From Pseudomonas argentinensis (GTDB lineage Bacteria; Pseudomonadota; Gammaproteobacteria; Pseudomonadales; Pseudomonadaceae): a DNA stretch of 64,000 nt. Each line of letters starts with the position of its first letter. The stretch's first letter is position 1. Shown piece by piece: positions 24,461-33,971 of the stretch. The stretch is from the NCBI RefSeq assembly GCF_001839655.2, contig NZ_CP056087.1:3286001-3350000 (forward strand), given 5' to 3'. The notes under the pieces are model-generated. The model did no database searches. It saw only the letters and a list, made by a program, of their open reading frames with translations, and was not told the DNA's origin. A program made the position numbers and the translations under genes.

Positions 24461-24580
24461 ATGAACGACGAAACCCCAACCAGCGTCATCGCCACCCTGA
24501 TCGGCAGCGGCATCGCCCTGCTGCTGCTCGCCGCCGGCGCCAACGCCGCCCCGGACCTGCTGCTGGCCCTCACCCACTGA
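24461..24580 (+). CDS. Small membrane protein, 39 aa
   Basis: MNDETPTSVIATLIGSGIAL followed by LLLAAGANAAPDLLLALTH: an acidic N-terminus, then one hydrophobic segment (residues ~9-27). It starts 3 nt after the ATPase stop and ends just before the second CTGCAA hairpin. Function unknown; possibly a small phage inner-membrane protein. Confidence 0.6.
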   Translation: MNDETPTSVIATLIGSGIALLLLAAGANAAPDLLLALTH

Positions 24581-24587
24581 CCCAACC

Positions 24588-24611
24588 GCCCAGGCGCTGC
24601 AACGCCTGGGC
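24588..24611 (+). promoter_or_regulatory. 5' leader hairpin with CTGCAA loop, copy 2
   Basis: Perfect 9-bp stem GCCCAGGCG/CGCCTGGGC around CTGCAA, followed by GAAGGAGAAGCAAC ATG. Lacks a T-run, so it is not a plain terminator. Confidence 0.8.
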
Positions 24612-24632
24612 ATCACCCGAAGGAGAAGCAAC

Positions 24633-24986
24633 ATGCTCAACCTGGAACTGGCCATGGCCTTTGAGGACTGGGCCAAGCCCCGCGGCTACGACCTGCAACG
24701 CAACCCTGCAGACCAGCAGTTTTACAACGTCGAAACCCGAGCTGCCTGGCTCGGCTTCGAAGCGGCACACGGCCCGGACGGCTGCCGCCCCTACGGCCAG
24801 CAGCTTTACGCGGTGATCAAGAAATCGAGCGAGTACGCTCACCAGGGCGACAAGTTGTTCCCCGTGCGCGTGGCTGCGGCGCCCTACGGCGACTACATCG
24901 TGCACGGCGGCGTGGGCGGCGTGTACCGCAAGAAGGACGTGGATTTCTACGTGATCGAGGACGGCAAGCAATACCGCATCAGCTGA
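24633..24986 (+). CDS. Hypothetical phage protein, 117 aa
   Basis: MLNLELAMAFEDWAKPRGYD leads into a compact alpha/beta-like sequence containing FYNVETRAAWLGFEAAHGPD and ending VDFYVIEDGKQYRIS. Strong AAGGAGAAGCAAC ribosome binding site after the CTGCAA hairpin. No known domain recognised; typical early-region phage protein. Confidence 0.7.
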   Translation: MLNLELAMAFEDWAKPRGYDLQRNPADQQFYNVETRAAWLGFEAAHGPDGCRPYGQQLYAVIKKSSEYAHQGDKLFPVRVAAAPYGDYIVHGGVGGVYRKKDVDFYVIEDGKQYRIS

Positions 24987-25010
24987 CACCGGCAAGGCCG
25001 GAAAAAGAGC

Positions 25011-25038
25011 GGCGCCGGGGGCTGCAACCCCCGACGCC
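25011..25038 (+). promoter_or_regulatory. 5' leader hairpin with CTGCAA loop, copy 3
   Basis: GGCG-c-CGGGGG, loop CTGCAA, CCCCCG-a-CGCC: ten base pairs with one C/A mismatch, then AAAGGAGAAGCACC ATG. The stem sequence differs completely from copies 1 and 2, but pairing is kept. Confidence 0.8.
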
Positions 25039-25061
25039 AACCACCCCAAAGGAGAAGCACC

Positions 25062-25316
25062 ATGCAAGCACATCAACCCCAAGGCGGCGGCGCAGAGCCT
25101 ATCACACCACCAGCCCGCACCAGGCCCCCTCTCGCCGGCAGCCGCCTGGATATGTCCAGCATCTGCGACATCTGCGGCAAAGCCCGCTCCACCCGCAAAC
25201 ACGCCAAGTGCAGCCGCATCCGCCAGAAGATGAAAGACGCCTACTGGCAAACCCACATGGCCGAGCAAGCCGCGAAGAAACAGGCCAAGCAGGAGCGCCG
25301 CCGTTATGCGCGCTAG
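25062..25316 (+). CDS. Small basic phage protein with C-x2-C motif, 84 aa
   Basis: A proline-rich start (EPITPPARTRPPLAGSRLD) is followed by MSSICDICGKARSTRKHAKC, whose cysteines (C-x2-C ... C) could bind zinc, and a Lys/Arg-rich helix ending KQERRRYAR. Probably nucleic-acid binding. Third gene behind a CTGCAA hairpin. An internal Met (MSSICDICG) is an alternative start but has no good ribosome binding site. Confidence 0.65.
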   Translation: MQAHQPQGGGAEPITPPARTRPPLAGSRLDMSSICDICGKARSTRKHAKCSRIRQKMKDAYWQTHMAEQAAKKQAKQERRRYAR

Positions 25317-25424
25317 CTATCCGTATCGCGGCTAGAACAGCGTCAAATTCATTCTAGGCCCGGCAACGGGCCGCACTCATTTGCGGCTCATAGACTGGGC
25401 TTTTCGGCTTTTCCCGAGGCAGCA

Positions 25425-26591
25425 ATGGCAGATGGCGTTGAAGTACGCGGCAATCGCGTGCGTGTGTATTTTCGGTACGAGGGCGAGCTCTGCCGTGAGC
25501 CAATCCCCGGTACCGCGACCAAGGCAGTGATAGCAAACGCTGAACGCCTGGTGGGCATCATCAACTACGAAATCGCGGCGGGCACCTTCAGCTACGCTCG
25601 GCATTTCCCCAACTCACCCAGGCTGGTGGGCAACACCCTGGGGCATTTCCTCGACCTGTGGCTGGATATCAAGCGCAACGAAATGGCGCCGTCCGGCTTC
25701 CGCACCTACAAGAGCAAGCTCGAAAACCACATTCGCCCGCGCTGGGGTTCGCACCAGGCCGACATGATCGACCATCTGGATCTGCAGGCGTGGGTGCAGA
25801 AGGAGCTGCTGCCCAAGCTGCATAACAAGACGGTCCGGGAGATCCTGAACATCATGCGGCAGGTGTATGTGATCTACCGCACCCGCAACCGATCAGCCCA
25901 CGACCCAACCGAAGGCCTGACCGTTCGCCTGCCCGACCCAGACGAAGCCGACCCTTTCACGCGCAGCGAGATCAGGGACATCCTGCAAGGCCCCTCAGAG
26001 CGGCAGCAGGAGCTGAATCTGGCTCAGTTCATGATCTGGGCAGGCCCAAGGGTGTCAGAGGCCATCTCGCTCGCCTGGGAGGACGTAGACCTGAAGAACG
26101 GCACGGTGAAGTTTCGGCGCTCCCAGGTGCGCGGCCATTACAAGGTGACGAAAACCCGGCGATCAACACGTGAGGTGCGCCTGCTGCGGCCGGCAATGGA
26201 GGCACTGGAGGCCCAGCGCAGGTTCACGGAAAAGGTTCGGCCGGTGGAAATCGAGGTCACCGACCGGGACAACAAGACGAAGAAGCGACAGACGGTGCGG
26301 TTCGTCTTCCACTGCACAACCACCGGCGCCGCTCACTCCAGCTCGGACATGCTGCTCAAAGGCTTCTGGAAGCCCCACCTGCATGCGGTGGGTGTGCGCT
26401 ATCGCGGGCCGAACAACTGCCGGCACACGTATGCCAGCCAGCTGCTAAGCACCGGCGCGGTGCCGGTGGACTGGATCGCCGAGCAAATGGGCCACACGTC
26501 GGCCGCGATGATCTGGCGCCACTACGGCAAATGGATCAATCGCGACGGCGCCGACATGATCGGCATCCTGGAGCGCGCCCTGGAGCTGTAA
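25425..26591 (+). CDS. int: Phage integrase (tyrosine recombinase)
   Basis: 388 residues: an N-terminal arm-binding region, a SAM-like core-binding domain (LDLWLDIKRNEMAPSGFRTY), and a catalytic domain. Catalytic Arg ~209 (WAGPRVSEAISLAW), Arg ~333 (NNCRHTYASQ), His ~358 (MGHTSAAMIW) and Tyr ~368 (RHYGKW) are present. The usual HxxR histidine is Asn here (NNCR), as in many phage integrases. It faces the tRNA-Leu 3' end 134 bp away, so it very probably catalysed integration there. Confidence 0.95.
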   Translation: MADGVEVRGNRVRVYFRYEGELCREPIPGTATKAVIANAERLVGIINYEIAAGTFSYARHFPNSPRLVGNTLGHFLDLWLDIKRNEMAPSGFRTYKSKLENHIRPRWGSHQADMIDHLDLQAWVQKELLPKLHNKTVREILNIMRQVYVIYRTRNRSAHDPTEGLTVRLPDPDEADPFTRSEIRDILQGPSERQQELNLAQFMIWAGPRVSEAISLAWEDVDLKNGTVKFRRSQVRGHYKVTKTRRSTREVRLLRPAMEALEAQRRFTEKVRPVEIEVTDRDNKTKKRQTVRFVFHCTTTGAAHSSSDMLLKGFWKPHLHAVGVRYRGPNNCRHTYASQLLSTGAVPVDWIAEQMGHTSAAMIWRHYGKWINRDGADMIGILERALEL

Positions 26592-26613
26592 ATCACCCCG
26601 CCAGAAACGACAA

Positions 26614-26640
26614 AAGGCAGCCCTCGCAGGCTGCCTTTTT
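26614..26640 (+). terminator. Terminator after int
   Basis: AGGCAGCC/GGCTGCCT stem with a CTCGCA loop, preceded by A and followed by five T. Separates phage transcription from the tRNA cluster. Confidence 0.88.
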
Positions 26641-26649
26641 CGTTCGCCA

Positions 26650-26680
26650 TTCCCAAAGTGTTCCCAAATCCGTTCCCAAT
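26650..26680 (+). promoter_or_regulatory. Three phased TTCCCAAA repeats, candidate integrase arm sites
   Basis: TTCCCAAA at 26650, TTCCCAAA at 26661 and TTCCCAAT at 26673: spacing 11 and 12 bp, about one helical turn, between int and the tRNA-Leu 3' end. Their place and phasing suit arm-type integrase or accessory-factor sites. Confidence 0.6.
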
Positions 26681-26724
26681 TTAGGGTGGATCGGTCTACA
26701 GCCCTTTGAAATCAGCCACTTACA

Positions 26725-26809
26725 TGGTGCGGACGGAGAGACTCGAACTCTCACGCCTTGCGGCGCTGGAACCTAAATCCAGTGTGTCTACCAATTCCAC
26801 CACGTCCGC
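26725..26809 (-). tRNA. tRNA-Leu (UAG), probable attachment site
   Basis: Minus-strand GCGGACGTGGTGG..., anticodon stem CTGGA/TCCAG with loop TTTAGGT (anticodon TAG), a class II variable arm and encoded CCA. Its 3' end points at the integrase, the normal situation when a prophage restores the tRNA 3' end; the other att copy would lie left of the window. Confidence 0.95.
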
Positions 26810-26830
26810 GTGGTAATGCGTTTTACAAAC

Positions 26831-26859
26831 AAAAACGCCAGGCTTTTAAGGGCCTGGCG
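26831..26859 (-). terminator. Hairpin between tRNA-His and tRNA-Leu
   Basis: CGCCAGGC/GCCTGGCG stem followed on the minus strand by TTTTT. It could terminate or attenuate transcription before tRNA-Leu, or serve as a processing signal. Confidence 0.6.
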
Positions 26860-26870
26860 CTTTCAGAATA

Positions 26871-26947
26871 TGGGGTGGACGAAGGGGATCGAACCCTCGA
26901 CACCAGGAGCCACAATCCTGTGCTCTACCAACTGAGCTACGCCCACC
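26871..26947 (-). tRNA. tRNA-His (GUG)
   Basis: Minus-strand GGTGGGCGTAGC... with anticodon loop TTGTGGC (GTG), the extra G-1 paired to C73 typical of tRNA-His, and encoded CCA. Confidence 0.95.
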
Positions 26948-26985
26948 ATATTGCTTTGCTGCTTCACTTGTGCCGACACACCTAG

Positions 26986-27062
26986 TGGCGCACCCGGCAG
27001 GACTCGAACCTGCGACCATCCGCTTAGAAGGCGGATGCTCTATCCAGCTGAGCTACGGGCAC
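26986..27062 (-). tRNA. tRNA-Arg (UCU)
   Basis: Minus-strand GTGCCCGTAGCTC..., anticodon stem TCCGC/GCGGA with loop CTTCTAA (TCT), T-arm GGTTCGAGTCC and encoded CCA. First gene of the tRNA cluster. Confidence 0.95.
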
Positions 27063-27168
27063 TTATCCATCCACCAGAGCAGACTTCAAGCTTCGGCTAG
27101 TGCGGCTACTTTCGTTGCTGCCTTTGCCACTTTACCCTGTCACTTGCTGTGCTCGCCAAGTGGTGCGC

Positions 27169-27197
27169 ATCTTATAGAGGCGTCCCTGAGGCGTCAA
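27169..27197 (-). promoter_or_regulatory. Promoter of the tRNA cluster
   Basis: On the minus strand TTGACG, 17-bp spacer, TAAGAT; the start near 27162 leaves a ~100-nt leader before tRNA-Arg. Confidence 0.75.
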
Positions 27198-27329
27198 CAC
27201 CCGAATCGAAAAAAATTCAGTTAGATAAAGGAGTTACACCAAATCTGCGCTCTCCCGCCTTTGCCCTTCCTTAATGCCATGCGAGAATGCGCGTCCTTTT
27301 TTCTCCCTTTCGATGGTTAACCAAGCGCA

Positions 27330-28184
27330 ATGACCGCACAACTGATAGATGGCAAAGCGATTGCCGCCAATATCCGCCAGCAGATCGCCCAGCGCGTCGC
27401 CGAACGACGCGAGCAGGGGCTGCGCGCCCCCGGCCTGGCAGTGATCCTGGTCGGCAGCGACCCCGCCTCTCAGGTTTACGTCGCGCACAAGCGCAAGGAT
27501 TGCGAGGAAGTCGGCTTCATCTCACGTGCCTATGACCTGGGCGCCGAAACCAGCCAGGACGAATTGCGCGACCTGATCGACTCGCTGAACGAAGATGCCA
27601 GCATCGACGGCATCCTGCTGCAGTTGCCGCTGCCGGCCCACCTCGACGCTTCGCTGCTGCTCGAGCGTATTCGCCCGGACAAGGACGTGGACGGTTTCCA
27701 TCCTTATAACATCGGCCGCCTGGCCCAGCGCATGCCACTGCTGCGCCCCTGCACCCCCAAGGGCATCATGACCCTGCTGGCCAGCACCGGCCAGGATCTC
27801 TATGGCATGCACGCCGTGGTGGTGGGTGCCTCGAACATCGTTGGCCGGCCGATGGCCATGGAACTGCTGCTGGGCGGCTGCACCGTGACGGTCACTCACC
27901 GCTTCACCAAGGACCTGGCCGGCCATGTGGCCCAGGCCGATATCGTCGTGGTTGCCGCCGGCAAACCGGGCCTGGTCAAGGGCGAGTGGATCAAGGAAGG
28001 CGCGATCGTCATCGACGTCGGTATCAACCGGCAGGCCGACGGCAAGCTGATCGGCGACGTGGTCTATGAAACCGCCCTGCCCCGCGCCGGCTGGATCACC
28101 CCGGTGCCCGGCGGTGTCGGCCCGATGACCCGCGCCTGCCTGCTGGAAAACACCCTGCATGCCGCGGAACACCTGCATGCCTGA
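27330..28184 (+). CDS. folD: Bifunctional methylene-THF dehydrogenase / methenyl-THF cyclohydrolase
   Basis: 284 residues, normal FolD length. It oxidises 5,10-methylene-THF with NADP and hydrolyses the methenyl product, supplying formyl-THF for purines and initiator tRNA. Motifs: [14 protein letters not shown] (catalytic Lys ~54), [39 protein letters not shown], and the C-terminal [16 protein letters not shown] chromosomal housekeeping gene, divergent from the tRNA cluster and closed by a terminator at 28205. Confidence 0.97.
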   Translation: MTAQLIDGKAIAANIRQQIAQRVAERREQGLRAPGLAVILVGSDPASQVYVAHKRKDCEEVGFISRAYDLGAETSQDELRDLIDSLNEDASIDGILLQLPLPAHLDASLLLERIRPDKDVDGFHPYNIGRLAQRMPLLRPCTPKGIMTLLASTGQDLYGMHAVVVGASNIVGRPMAMELLLGGCTVTVTHRFTKDLAGHVAQADIVVVAAGKPGLVKGEWIKEGAIVIDVGINRQADGKLIGDVVYETALPRAGWITPVPGGVGPMTRACLLENTLHAAEHLHA

Positions 28185-28204
28185 GGGTTCTGCAGCGACA
28201 GGTA

Positions 28205-28228
28205 ACGGCGCCCACGGGGCGCCGTTTT
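28205..28228 (+). terminator. Terminator between folD and the convergent helicase gene
   Basis: ACGGCGCCC/GGGCGCCGT perfect 9-bp stem, ACG loop, then TTTT; it lies in the convergent gap just before the minus-strand helicase stop. Confidence 0.88.
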
Positions 28229-28231
28229 CAT

Positions 28232-30166
28232 TCAGCCCAGCGAGCGGGTGGCGCCCTGGGGCTTGCGCACGAACCACAGGACCCGGCTGACGCCCCGGGT
28301 AACGGCCACATAACCCAGGCGCAGGCTTTCGTCCGCCATCGCCTGGTCATAGCTGTTGGCGAAGAAACCGCAGTAGGCGTACAGCGCATTACGCAGCGGA
28401 TGGGGCGTGGTTGGCAGGCAGTCGTCGACGATGATCGCCACCTCGGCCTGCAGCCCCTTGGCGCGGTGGATGGTATAGGCCTTGACCGGCAGCTTGCGGT
28501 CGAGCCCCGCCTGGATGTCTTTCAGGGTGTCGTTGCGCCGCCCCAGCAGCAGCACGGCCGTGCGCTCCCCGGAGTCGATGTCGCGGGCATAGTCGCATTG
28601 CGCCGCGATCTGCCTGTGCAGTTCGGCCATATCACGGGCCAGCTCGAACGGCGTTACCAGCCTCACCCCGTGACTGCCTGGCGGTGCACTGCGGATCGCC
28701 GCGGTCGCCTTGTCCTGCTTGAAGGCCACCTCGCCGAGTATGGATTCGGCATCGCGGATCACCGGCTCGATGCAGCGATAGTTGGCCTGCAGCATCAGCA
28801 CCGCACTCTTGCCCCTGCCTTTGCTCGGGAAGTGCCGGTCGAAGGCCATGAACAGCTCGGGTGAACTGCCGCGCCAGCCGTAGATCGACTGCCAGTCGTC
28901 GCCGATGGCCATCAGGCTGACCGCGACGCCCATGCCGGCCAACCGCCGGTGCAGCGCCTGCAACCACTGCACGATCTGCGGTGAGACGTCCTGGAACTCG
29001 TCGATCAGCAGATGGGAAAAGCCCTGCAGCATCGCTGCATCCAGACGCGCATCGCCCTCATGGAGCCGCTGCGTGAGTTGTTGGAAGGCACCATTGAAGG
29101 TCATCAGTCCCTGCTGGCTCAGCTGCTGACCGAAGGCCTGCCAGAACGCCTGCAGTGCCAGCAGGAAGGTCCGTTCGACTGGTGAGCAGGCCAGCGCCGC
29201 CACCCTCATCTGCTCGATACCAATGCCGATGCTTTCGATAAAGCCCGCCTGCCCGTAAAACACCTCGAACAAGGGCGCAGCATGCAGCTCGCCCGGCAAC
29301 CTGAAAGGTTGCATCGGCGCCTTGGGCAGCGTCTTTTGCGGATCGGGCGGCGGGGAACCGAGTAGCTCGTGAACCCAGCCGCGAAACGCCGGATCAGCGG
29401 CGTAGCAGGCCTGGTAGGCGTCCTTGAGCAAACGCGTTTGCGCAGGCCCCAGGCGCCCGCCGGCCAGGGGGTTGTCCGGCTCGTTCGCCAATGCCTGCTT
29501 GTCGCCCAGCTGCTCGAACCAGGCGGGATTGCCCAGCACCGGGCGCGCCAGTACGCCCATGGCCGAATGGAAGGTGCGTACGCGTTGGCGGACCGCCTGC
29601 ACATCGACGGGTGACTGCCAGAACTCGAGCACCTTGACCAGTCGTTCGCGCAGCTCGGCGCAGGAGGCGTTGGTGAAGGAAATCACCGTCAGCCGCTCAG
29701 GCTCGACATTCAGGTGGCAGAGCATGAACACCACCCGCAGCACCAGGGTCGTCGACTTGCCTGAGCCGGCCCCGGCGAAGATGCGGGTCAGCGGCTGGCG
29801 ACAGAGGATCATCGCCCACTGCTCGTCGGACGGCGCGCCGATGACGCCAGCCGCAACAGCCCGCGCCACCGTCTCGCGCATCGCCTGTTCCTGGGCTGCC
29901 GTTACCTTGATTGCCGCCGCCGAGTAGATACCGGCGCTAGCGCGCCTTACCGGCTTTTTTGGGGCTGGCTCTCCTTTGTTTTTGCCAGCCTGCGCTCCCT
30001 TGGCTCCGCGCCTTGCCGCTGCAGGCATTTTCTTCGCTGCCGGTTTTTTCGCCGCTGCCTTTGCGCGCTCGGCGGCGGCATGCTTCTCGGCCTCAAGGTA
30101 CGCCGCGGTACGCGGGAAGTAACGAGCCAGGGTGTTGGAGAGCAGCACTTTGTAGCGGGTCAACAT
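28232..30166 (-). CDS. UvrD/Rep-family DNA helicase with basic N-terminal extension
   Basis: 644 residues. SF1 helicase motifs: Walker A FAGAGSGKSTTLVLR (~130), VISFTNASCAELRERL, LIDEFQDVSPQIVQWL (motif II), MAIGDDWQSIYGWRGS, TIHRAKGLQAEVAIIVDD and LGYVAVTRGVSRVLWFV (VI). The first ~85 residues add a Lys/Ala-rich, low-complexity segment (AKAAAKKPAAKKMPAAARRG) that may bind DNA. Likely a repair or recombination helicase; which subfamily is uncertain. Encoded on the minus strand behind cysS but separated by a terminator hairpin. Confidence 0.9.
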   Translation of the reverse strand: MLTRYKVLLSNTLARYFPRTAAYLEAEKHAAAERAKAAAKKPAAKKMPAAARRGAKGAQAGKNKGEPAPKKPVRRASAGIYSAAAIKVTAAQEQAMRETVARAVAAGVIGAPSDEQWAMILCRQPLTRIFAGAGSGKSTTLVLRVVFMLCHLNVEPERLTVISFTNASCAELRERLVKVLEFWQSPVDVQAVRQRVRTFHSAMGVLARPVLGNPAWFEQLGDKQALANEPDNPLAGGRLGPAQTRLLKDAYQACYAADPAFRGWVHELLGSPPPDPQKTLPKAPMQPFRLPGELHAAPLFEVFYGQAGFIESIGIGIEQMRVAALACSPVERTFLLALQAFWQAFGQQLSQQGLMTFNGAFQQLTQRLHEGDARLDAAMLQGFSHLLIDEFQDVSPQIVQWLQALHRRLAGMGVAVSLMAIGDDWQSIYGWRGSSPELFMAFDRHFPSKGRGKSAVLMLQANYRCIEPVIRDAESILGEVAFKQDKATAAIRSAPPGSHGVRLVTPFELARDMAELHRQIAAQCDYARDIDSGERTAVLLLGRRNDTLKDIQAGLDRKLPVKAYTIHRAKGLQAEVAIIVDDCLPTTPHPLRNALYAYCGFFANSYDQAMADESLRLGYVAVTRGVSRVLWFVRKPQGATRSLG

Positions 30167-30205
30167 GGGGTTTCCGTGGCGTTTTCGGTATGTGCTTCTG
30201 GAAAT

Positions 30206-30231
30206 GAAAAGGCCGCATCAGCGGCCTTTTC
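30206..30231 (-). terminator. Bidirectional hairpin after cysS
   Basis: GAAAAGGCCGC/GCGGCCTTTTC with an ATCA loop, 15 nt past the cysS stop on the minus strand; A- and T-runs on both sides. Confidence 0.88.
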
Positions 30232-30245
30232 ATCGAGGTGGGCGA

Positions 30246-31631
30246 TTACTCGGCGAGGCGCCAGGTGGTGCCGCCCTTGCCATCTTCGAGCACCACACCG
30301 AGCGCAGTGAGCTGATCGCGGATGCGGTCGCTTTCCGTCCAGTTCTTCTCGGCCCGTGCCTGCAGGCGTGCGGCAATAAGGGCCTCGACTTCGGCTGCAT
30401 CGACCTTGCCGGCAGCACCGGCCTGAAGGAATGCCTCAGGCTCGAGCTGCAGCACGCCAAGCAGACCGGCCAGCGCCTTGAGCTGAGCGGCCAGGCCAGC
30501 AGCCGCCTGCAGGTCGGATTCACGCAGGCGGTTGACCTCGCGAATCATCTCGAACAGCACGGCGCAGGCTTCCGGCGAGTTGAAGTCGTCGTCCATCACC
30601 GTGCTGAAGCGCTCGACGAAGGCCTCGCCACCGGCAGGCTGAGCCTGCGGCAGGCCCTTGAGGCCGTTGTAGAAACGCTCCAGGGCGCCCTTGGCTTCGC
30701 GCAGGCTTTCTTCGGAGTAGTTGATCGGGCTGCGGTAGTGGCTGGAGACCAGCAGGTAGCGCACCACCTCCGGGTGATACTTCTCCAGCACCTCGCGGAT
30801 GGTGAAGAAGTTGCCCAGGCTCTTGGACATCTTCTCGCCGTCCACGCGCACCGCGCCGGCGTGCATCCAGGCATTGGCGTACTGCTTGCCGGTGGCCGCC
30901 TCGCTCTGGGCGATTTCGTTCTCGTGGTGCGGGAACACCAGATCCGGGCCGCCGCCGTGAATGTCGAAGGTCTCGCCCAGGCAGCAGGTGGACATCACCG
31001 AGCACTCGATATGCCAGCCCGGCCGGCCCTTGCCCCAGGGCGACTCCCAACTCGGTTCGCCCGGTTTGGCGCCCTTCCAGAGCACGAAGTCCAGCGGGTC
31101 TTCCTTGATTTCGTCGACCTCGATGCGCGCGCCGATCTTCAATTCGTCGATCTTGCGCCGCGACAGCTTGCCGTAGGTCTCGAACCGGGTGACGCGGTAG
31201 TACACGTCGCCATTGCCGGGCGCGTAGGCATAGCCCTTGTCGATCAGGGTCTGGATCATCTGGTGCATGCCGGCGATATGGCCGGTGGCACGCGGCTCGA
31301 TGTCCGGGCGCAGCACGCTCAGCCGCGCTTCGTCTTCATGCATCGCTGCGATCATGCGCTCGACCAGTGCTTCGAACGGCTCGCCGTTCTCCTTGGCACG
31401 CTTGATGATCTTGTCGTCGATGTCGGTGATGTTGCGCACGTAGGTCACGTCATAGCCGCGATGGCGCAGCCAGCGAGTGACCACGTCGAAGGCGACCATC
31501 ACCCGGGCGTGACCGATATGGCAGAAGTCGTAGACGGTCATGCCGCACACATACATGCGCACGCTGTTACCGATCAGCGGCTTGAACGGTTCCTTGACCT
31601 TGCTGAGCGTGTTGTAGATCGACAGTGCCAT
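30246..31631 (-). CDS. cysS: Cysteinyl-tRNA synthetase
   Basis: 461 residues from [19 protein letters not shown]; four upstream in-frame residues lie inside glnS. Class I synthetase motifs HIGHARV and [10 protein letters not shown], with zinc ligands in [17 protein letters not shown] and [11 protein letters not shown]. It charges tRNA-Cys. The ATG overlaps the glnS stop (TAATG), so the two synthetases form one coupled operon. Confidence 0.97.
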   Translation of the reverse strand: MALSIYNTLSKVKEPFKPLIGNSVRMYVCGMTVYDFCHIGHARVMVAFDVVTRWLRHRGYDVTYVRNITDIDDKIIKRAKENGEPFEALVERMIAAMHEDEARLSVLRPDIEPRATGHIAGMHQMIQTLIDKGYAYAPGNGDVYYRVTRFETYGKLSRRKIDELKIGARIEVDEIKEDPLDFVLWKGAKPGEPSWESPWGKGRPGWHIECSVMSTCCLGETFDIHGGGPDLVFPHHENEIAQSEAATGKQYANAWMHAGAVRVDGEKMSKSLGNFFTIREVLEKYHPEVVRYLLVSSHYRSPINYSEESLREAKGALERFYNGLKGLPQAQPAGGEAFVERFSTVMDDDFNSPEACAVLFEMIREVNRLRESDLQAAAGLAAQLKALAGLLGVLQLEPEAFLQAGAAGKVDAAEVEALIAARLQARAEKNWTESDRIRDQLTALGVVLEDGKGGTTWRLAE

Positions 31632-33295
31632 TACTGACCCCACGAATCGCGCAGCGTGACGGTACGGTTGAACACCAGGGCGTCGGCGGTCGAATCCTTG
31701 TCCAGGCAGAAATAGCCCTCGCGCTCGAACTGGAAGCGGTCGTCAGCGGCGGCCCTGGCCAGCGATGGTTCGGCACGGCAGCCGCTGAGCACTACCAGCG
31801 ATTCGGGGTTGATGTTGTCGAGGAAGCTGCCGCCCTCTTCGGCCTTCTCCGGGTTGGCCGAGCGGAACAGACGGTCGTACAGACGCACTTCGCATTCGAC
31901 GCTGCCTGCAGCCGGCACCCAGTGGATCACGCCCTTGACCTTGCGGCCTTCCGGGTTCTTGCCCAGGGTGTGCTCGTCATAGGAGCAGCGCAGTTCGACG
32001 ATATTGCCGGCGGCGTCCTTGATGGCATCAAGGGCGCGGATCACGTAGCTGCCACGCAGGCGCACTTCACCACCGGGAATCAGGCGTTTGTAGCCATCCG
32101 GCGGGGTTTCCTCGAAGTCGCTGGCGTCGATGTAGATCTCGCGGCTGAACGGCAGCACGCGGGTGCCCATGTCCTGCTTGGGATGGCGCGGCAGCTCCAG
32201 GTTCTCGACCTGGCCCTCGGGGTAGTTGGTGATCACCACCTTGAGCGGCTTGAGCACGCACATGGCGCGCGAGGCGTTGGCGTCCAGGTCTTCGCGGATG
32301 GCGAATTCCAGCATGCCGATATCCACCAGGCCGCCGGCGCGGTTGACGCCGATCATGTCGCAGAAGGTGCGGATCGACGCCGGGGTGTAGCCGCGGCGAC
32401 GGTAGCCGGACAGGGTCGACATGCGCGGGTCGTCCCAGCCGTTGACGTGCTTCTCGTCGACCAGTTGCTTGAGCTTGCGCTTGCTGGTGATGGTGTAGTT
32501 CAGGTTCAGACGGGCGAATTCGTACTGACGCGGCTGCGCCGGCACCGGCAGGTTGGCCAGGAACCACTCGTAGAGCGGGCGGTGATCCTCGAATTCCAGG
32601 GTGCAGATCGAGTGGGTCACGCCTTCGATGGCATCGGACTGGCCATGGGTAAAGTCGTAGCTCGGGTAGATGCACCACTTGTCGCCGGTCTGGTGGTGAT
32701 GGGCGTGGCGGATGCGGTAGAGGATCGGGTCGCGCAGGTTCATGTTGCGCGAGGCCATGTCGATCTTGGCACGCAGGGAACGGGCGCCGTCCGGGAATTC
32801 ACCGGCCTTCATGCGGGCGAACAGGTCGAGGTTCTCCTCCACGCTGCGCTCGCGGTACGGGCTGTCCTTGCCGGGGGTATTCAGGGTGCCGCGGTATTCG
32901 CGCGCCTCGTCCGGCGTCAGGTCGTCGACATAGGCCTTGCCGGCCTTGATCAGCTCGACGGCCCAGTCATGCAACTGGTCGAAGTAATTGGAGGCATAAC
33001 GCTCCTCGCCGGCCCAGGTGAAGCCCAGCCATTGGACATCGGCCTTGATGGCATCGATGTATTCCTGGTCTTCCTTGGCCGGGTTGGTGTCGTCGAAACG
33101 CAGGTTGCACTCGCCACCGAATTCCTGGGCCAGGCCGAAGTTCAGGCAGATCGACTTGGCATGGCCGATGTGCAGGTAGCCGTTGGGCTCCGGCGGGAAA
33201 CGGGTGATGATCTTGGCGTGCTTGCCAGCGTCCAGGTCGGCCTGAACGATGGGCAGCAGGAAGTTGGCGGCTTTTTCGACGGTGGGCTTGCTCAT
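31631..33295 (-). CDS. glnS: Glutaminyl-tRNA synthetase
   Basis: 554 residues starting at [20 protein letters not shown] behind AAGGACACC; 10 extra upstream residues are possible but not family-like. Class Ic synthetase with [29 protein letters not shown] and the SKRKL segment equivalent to KMSKS. It charges tRNA-Gln. First gene of the glnS-cysS operon, divergent from ppiB. Confidence 0.97.
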   Translation of the reverse strand: MSKPTVEKAANFLLPIVQADLDAGKHAKIITRFPPEPNGYLHIGHAKSICLNFGLAQEFGGECNLRFDDTNPAKEDQEYIDAIKADVQWLGFTWAGEERYASNYFDQLHDWAVELIKAGKAYVDDLTPDEAREYRGTLNTPGKDSPYRERSVEENLDLFARMKAGEFPDGARSLRAKIDMASRNMNLRDPILYRIRHAHHHQTGDKWCIYPSYDFTHGQSDAIEGVTHSICTLEFEDHRPLYEWFLANLPVPAQPRQYEFARLNLNYTITSKRKLKQLVDEKHVNGWDDPRMSTLSGYRRRGYTPASIRTFCDMIGVNRAGGLVDIGMLEFAIREDLDANASRAMCVLKPLKVVITNYPEGQVENLELPRHPKQDMGTRVLPFSREIYIDASDFEETPPDGYKRLIPGGEVRLRGSYVIRALDAIKDAAGNIVELRCSYDEHTLGKNPEGRKVKGVIHWVPAAGSVECEVRLYDRLFRSANPEKAEEGGSFLDNINPESLVVLSGCRAEPSLARAAADDRFQFEREGYFCLDKDSTADALVFNRTVTLRDSWGQ

Positions 33296-33476
33296 GGTGT
33301 CCTTAGCGCATGCGGATTGCGGCACAGGGTAGGCCGGCTAAAACAAAGCGCTTATCATAGCCCAAGCTGTCAACCCCCTGACAGGCCTTGGTGCCTGCTC
33401 ACTGACCTTCGAGCAGCATTAATGCCCCGGTCAGCCTGAAGCGGCCCGCGATTTTCTCGACAGAGCGATTAAGCAC

Positions 33477-33971
33477 ATGATCAAGCTGCACACCAACCAC
33501 GGCGTCATCACCCTCAACCTGTTCGAAGACAAGGCGCCAGAAACCGTCGCCAATTTCAAGGAATACGTGAAGAGCGGCCACTACGACGGCACCGTGTTCC
33601 ACCGCGTGATCGGCAATTTCATGATCCAGGGCGGCGGTTTCGAGCCGGGCATGAAGCAGAAGCCGACTCGCTCGCCGATCAAGAACGAGGCCAACAACGG
33701 CCTTTCCAACAAGACCGGCACCGTTGCCATGGCCCGGACCATGGAGCCCCATTCGGCCAGCGCGCAGTTCTTCATCAACGTTGCCGACAACACCTTCCTC
33801 GACCACAGCGCGCAGACCGTACAGGGCTGGGGTTACGCGGTGTTCGGTGAAGTGGTCGAAGGCATGGACGTGGTCGAAGCCATCAAGGGCGTATCCACCA
33901 CCATGAAGTCCGGCCACCAGGACGTACCGGCAGACGACGTGATCATCGAGAAGGCCGAGATCGTCGAGTGA
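33477..33971 (+). CDS. ppiB: Cytoplasmic peptidyl-prolyl cis-trans isomerase B (cyclophilin)
   Basis: 164 residues without a signal peptide, matching PpiB. Cyclophilin motifs: [18 protein letters not shown] (catalytic Arg in FHRV), [19 protein letters not shown] and [15 protein letters not shown]. It accelerates proline isomerisation in folding proteins. Overlaps the following lpxH start (GTGA), as in other Pseudomonas and enterics. Confidence 0.97.
   Translation: MIKLHTNHGVITLNLFEDKAPETVANFKEYVKSGHYDGTVFHRVIGNFMIQGGGFEPGMKQKPTRSPIKNEANNGLSNKTGTVAMARTMEPHSASAQFFINVADNTFLDHSAQTVQGWGYAVFGEVVEGMDVVEAIKGVSTTMKSGHQDVPADDVIIEKAEIVE

Noticed and set aside
23582..25038. CRISPR-like or tandem repeat array in the early region
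   Set aside because: The three repeated units are separated by whole genes and share only the loop and ribosome binding site; they are leader hairpins, not an array.
30165..31637. 490-aa + strand ORF opposite cysS
   Set aside because: Shadow of cysS caused by high GC; composition (Ala/Val/Gly/His-rich) has no family match, whereas cysS motifs are complete on the other strand.
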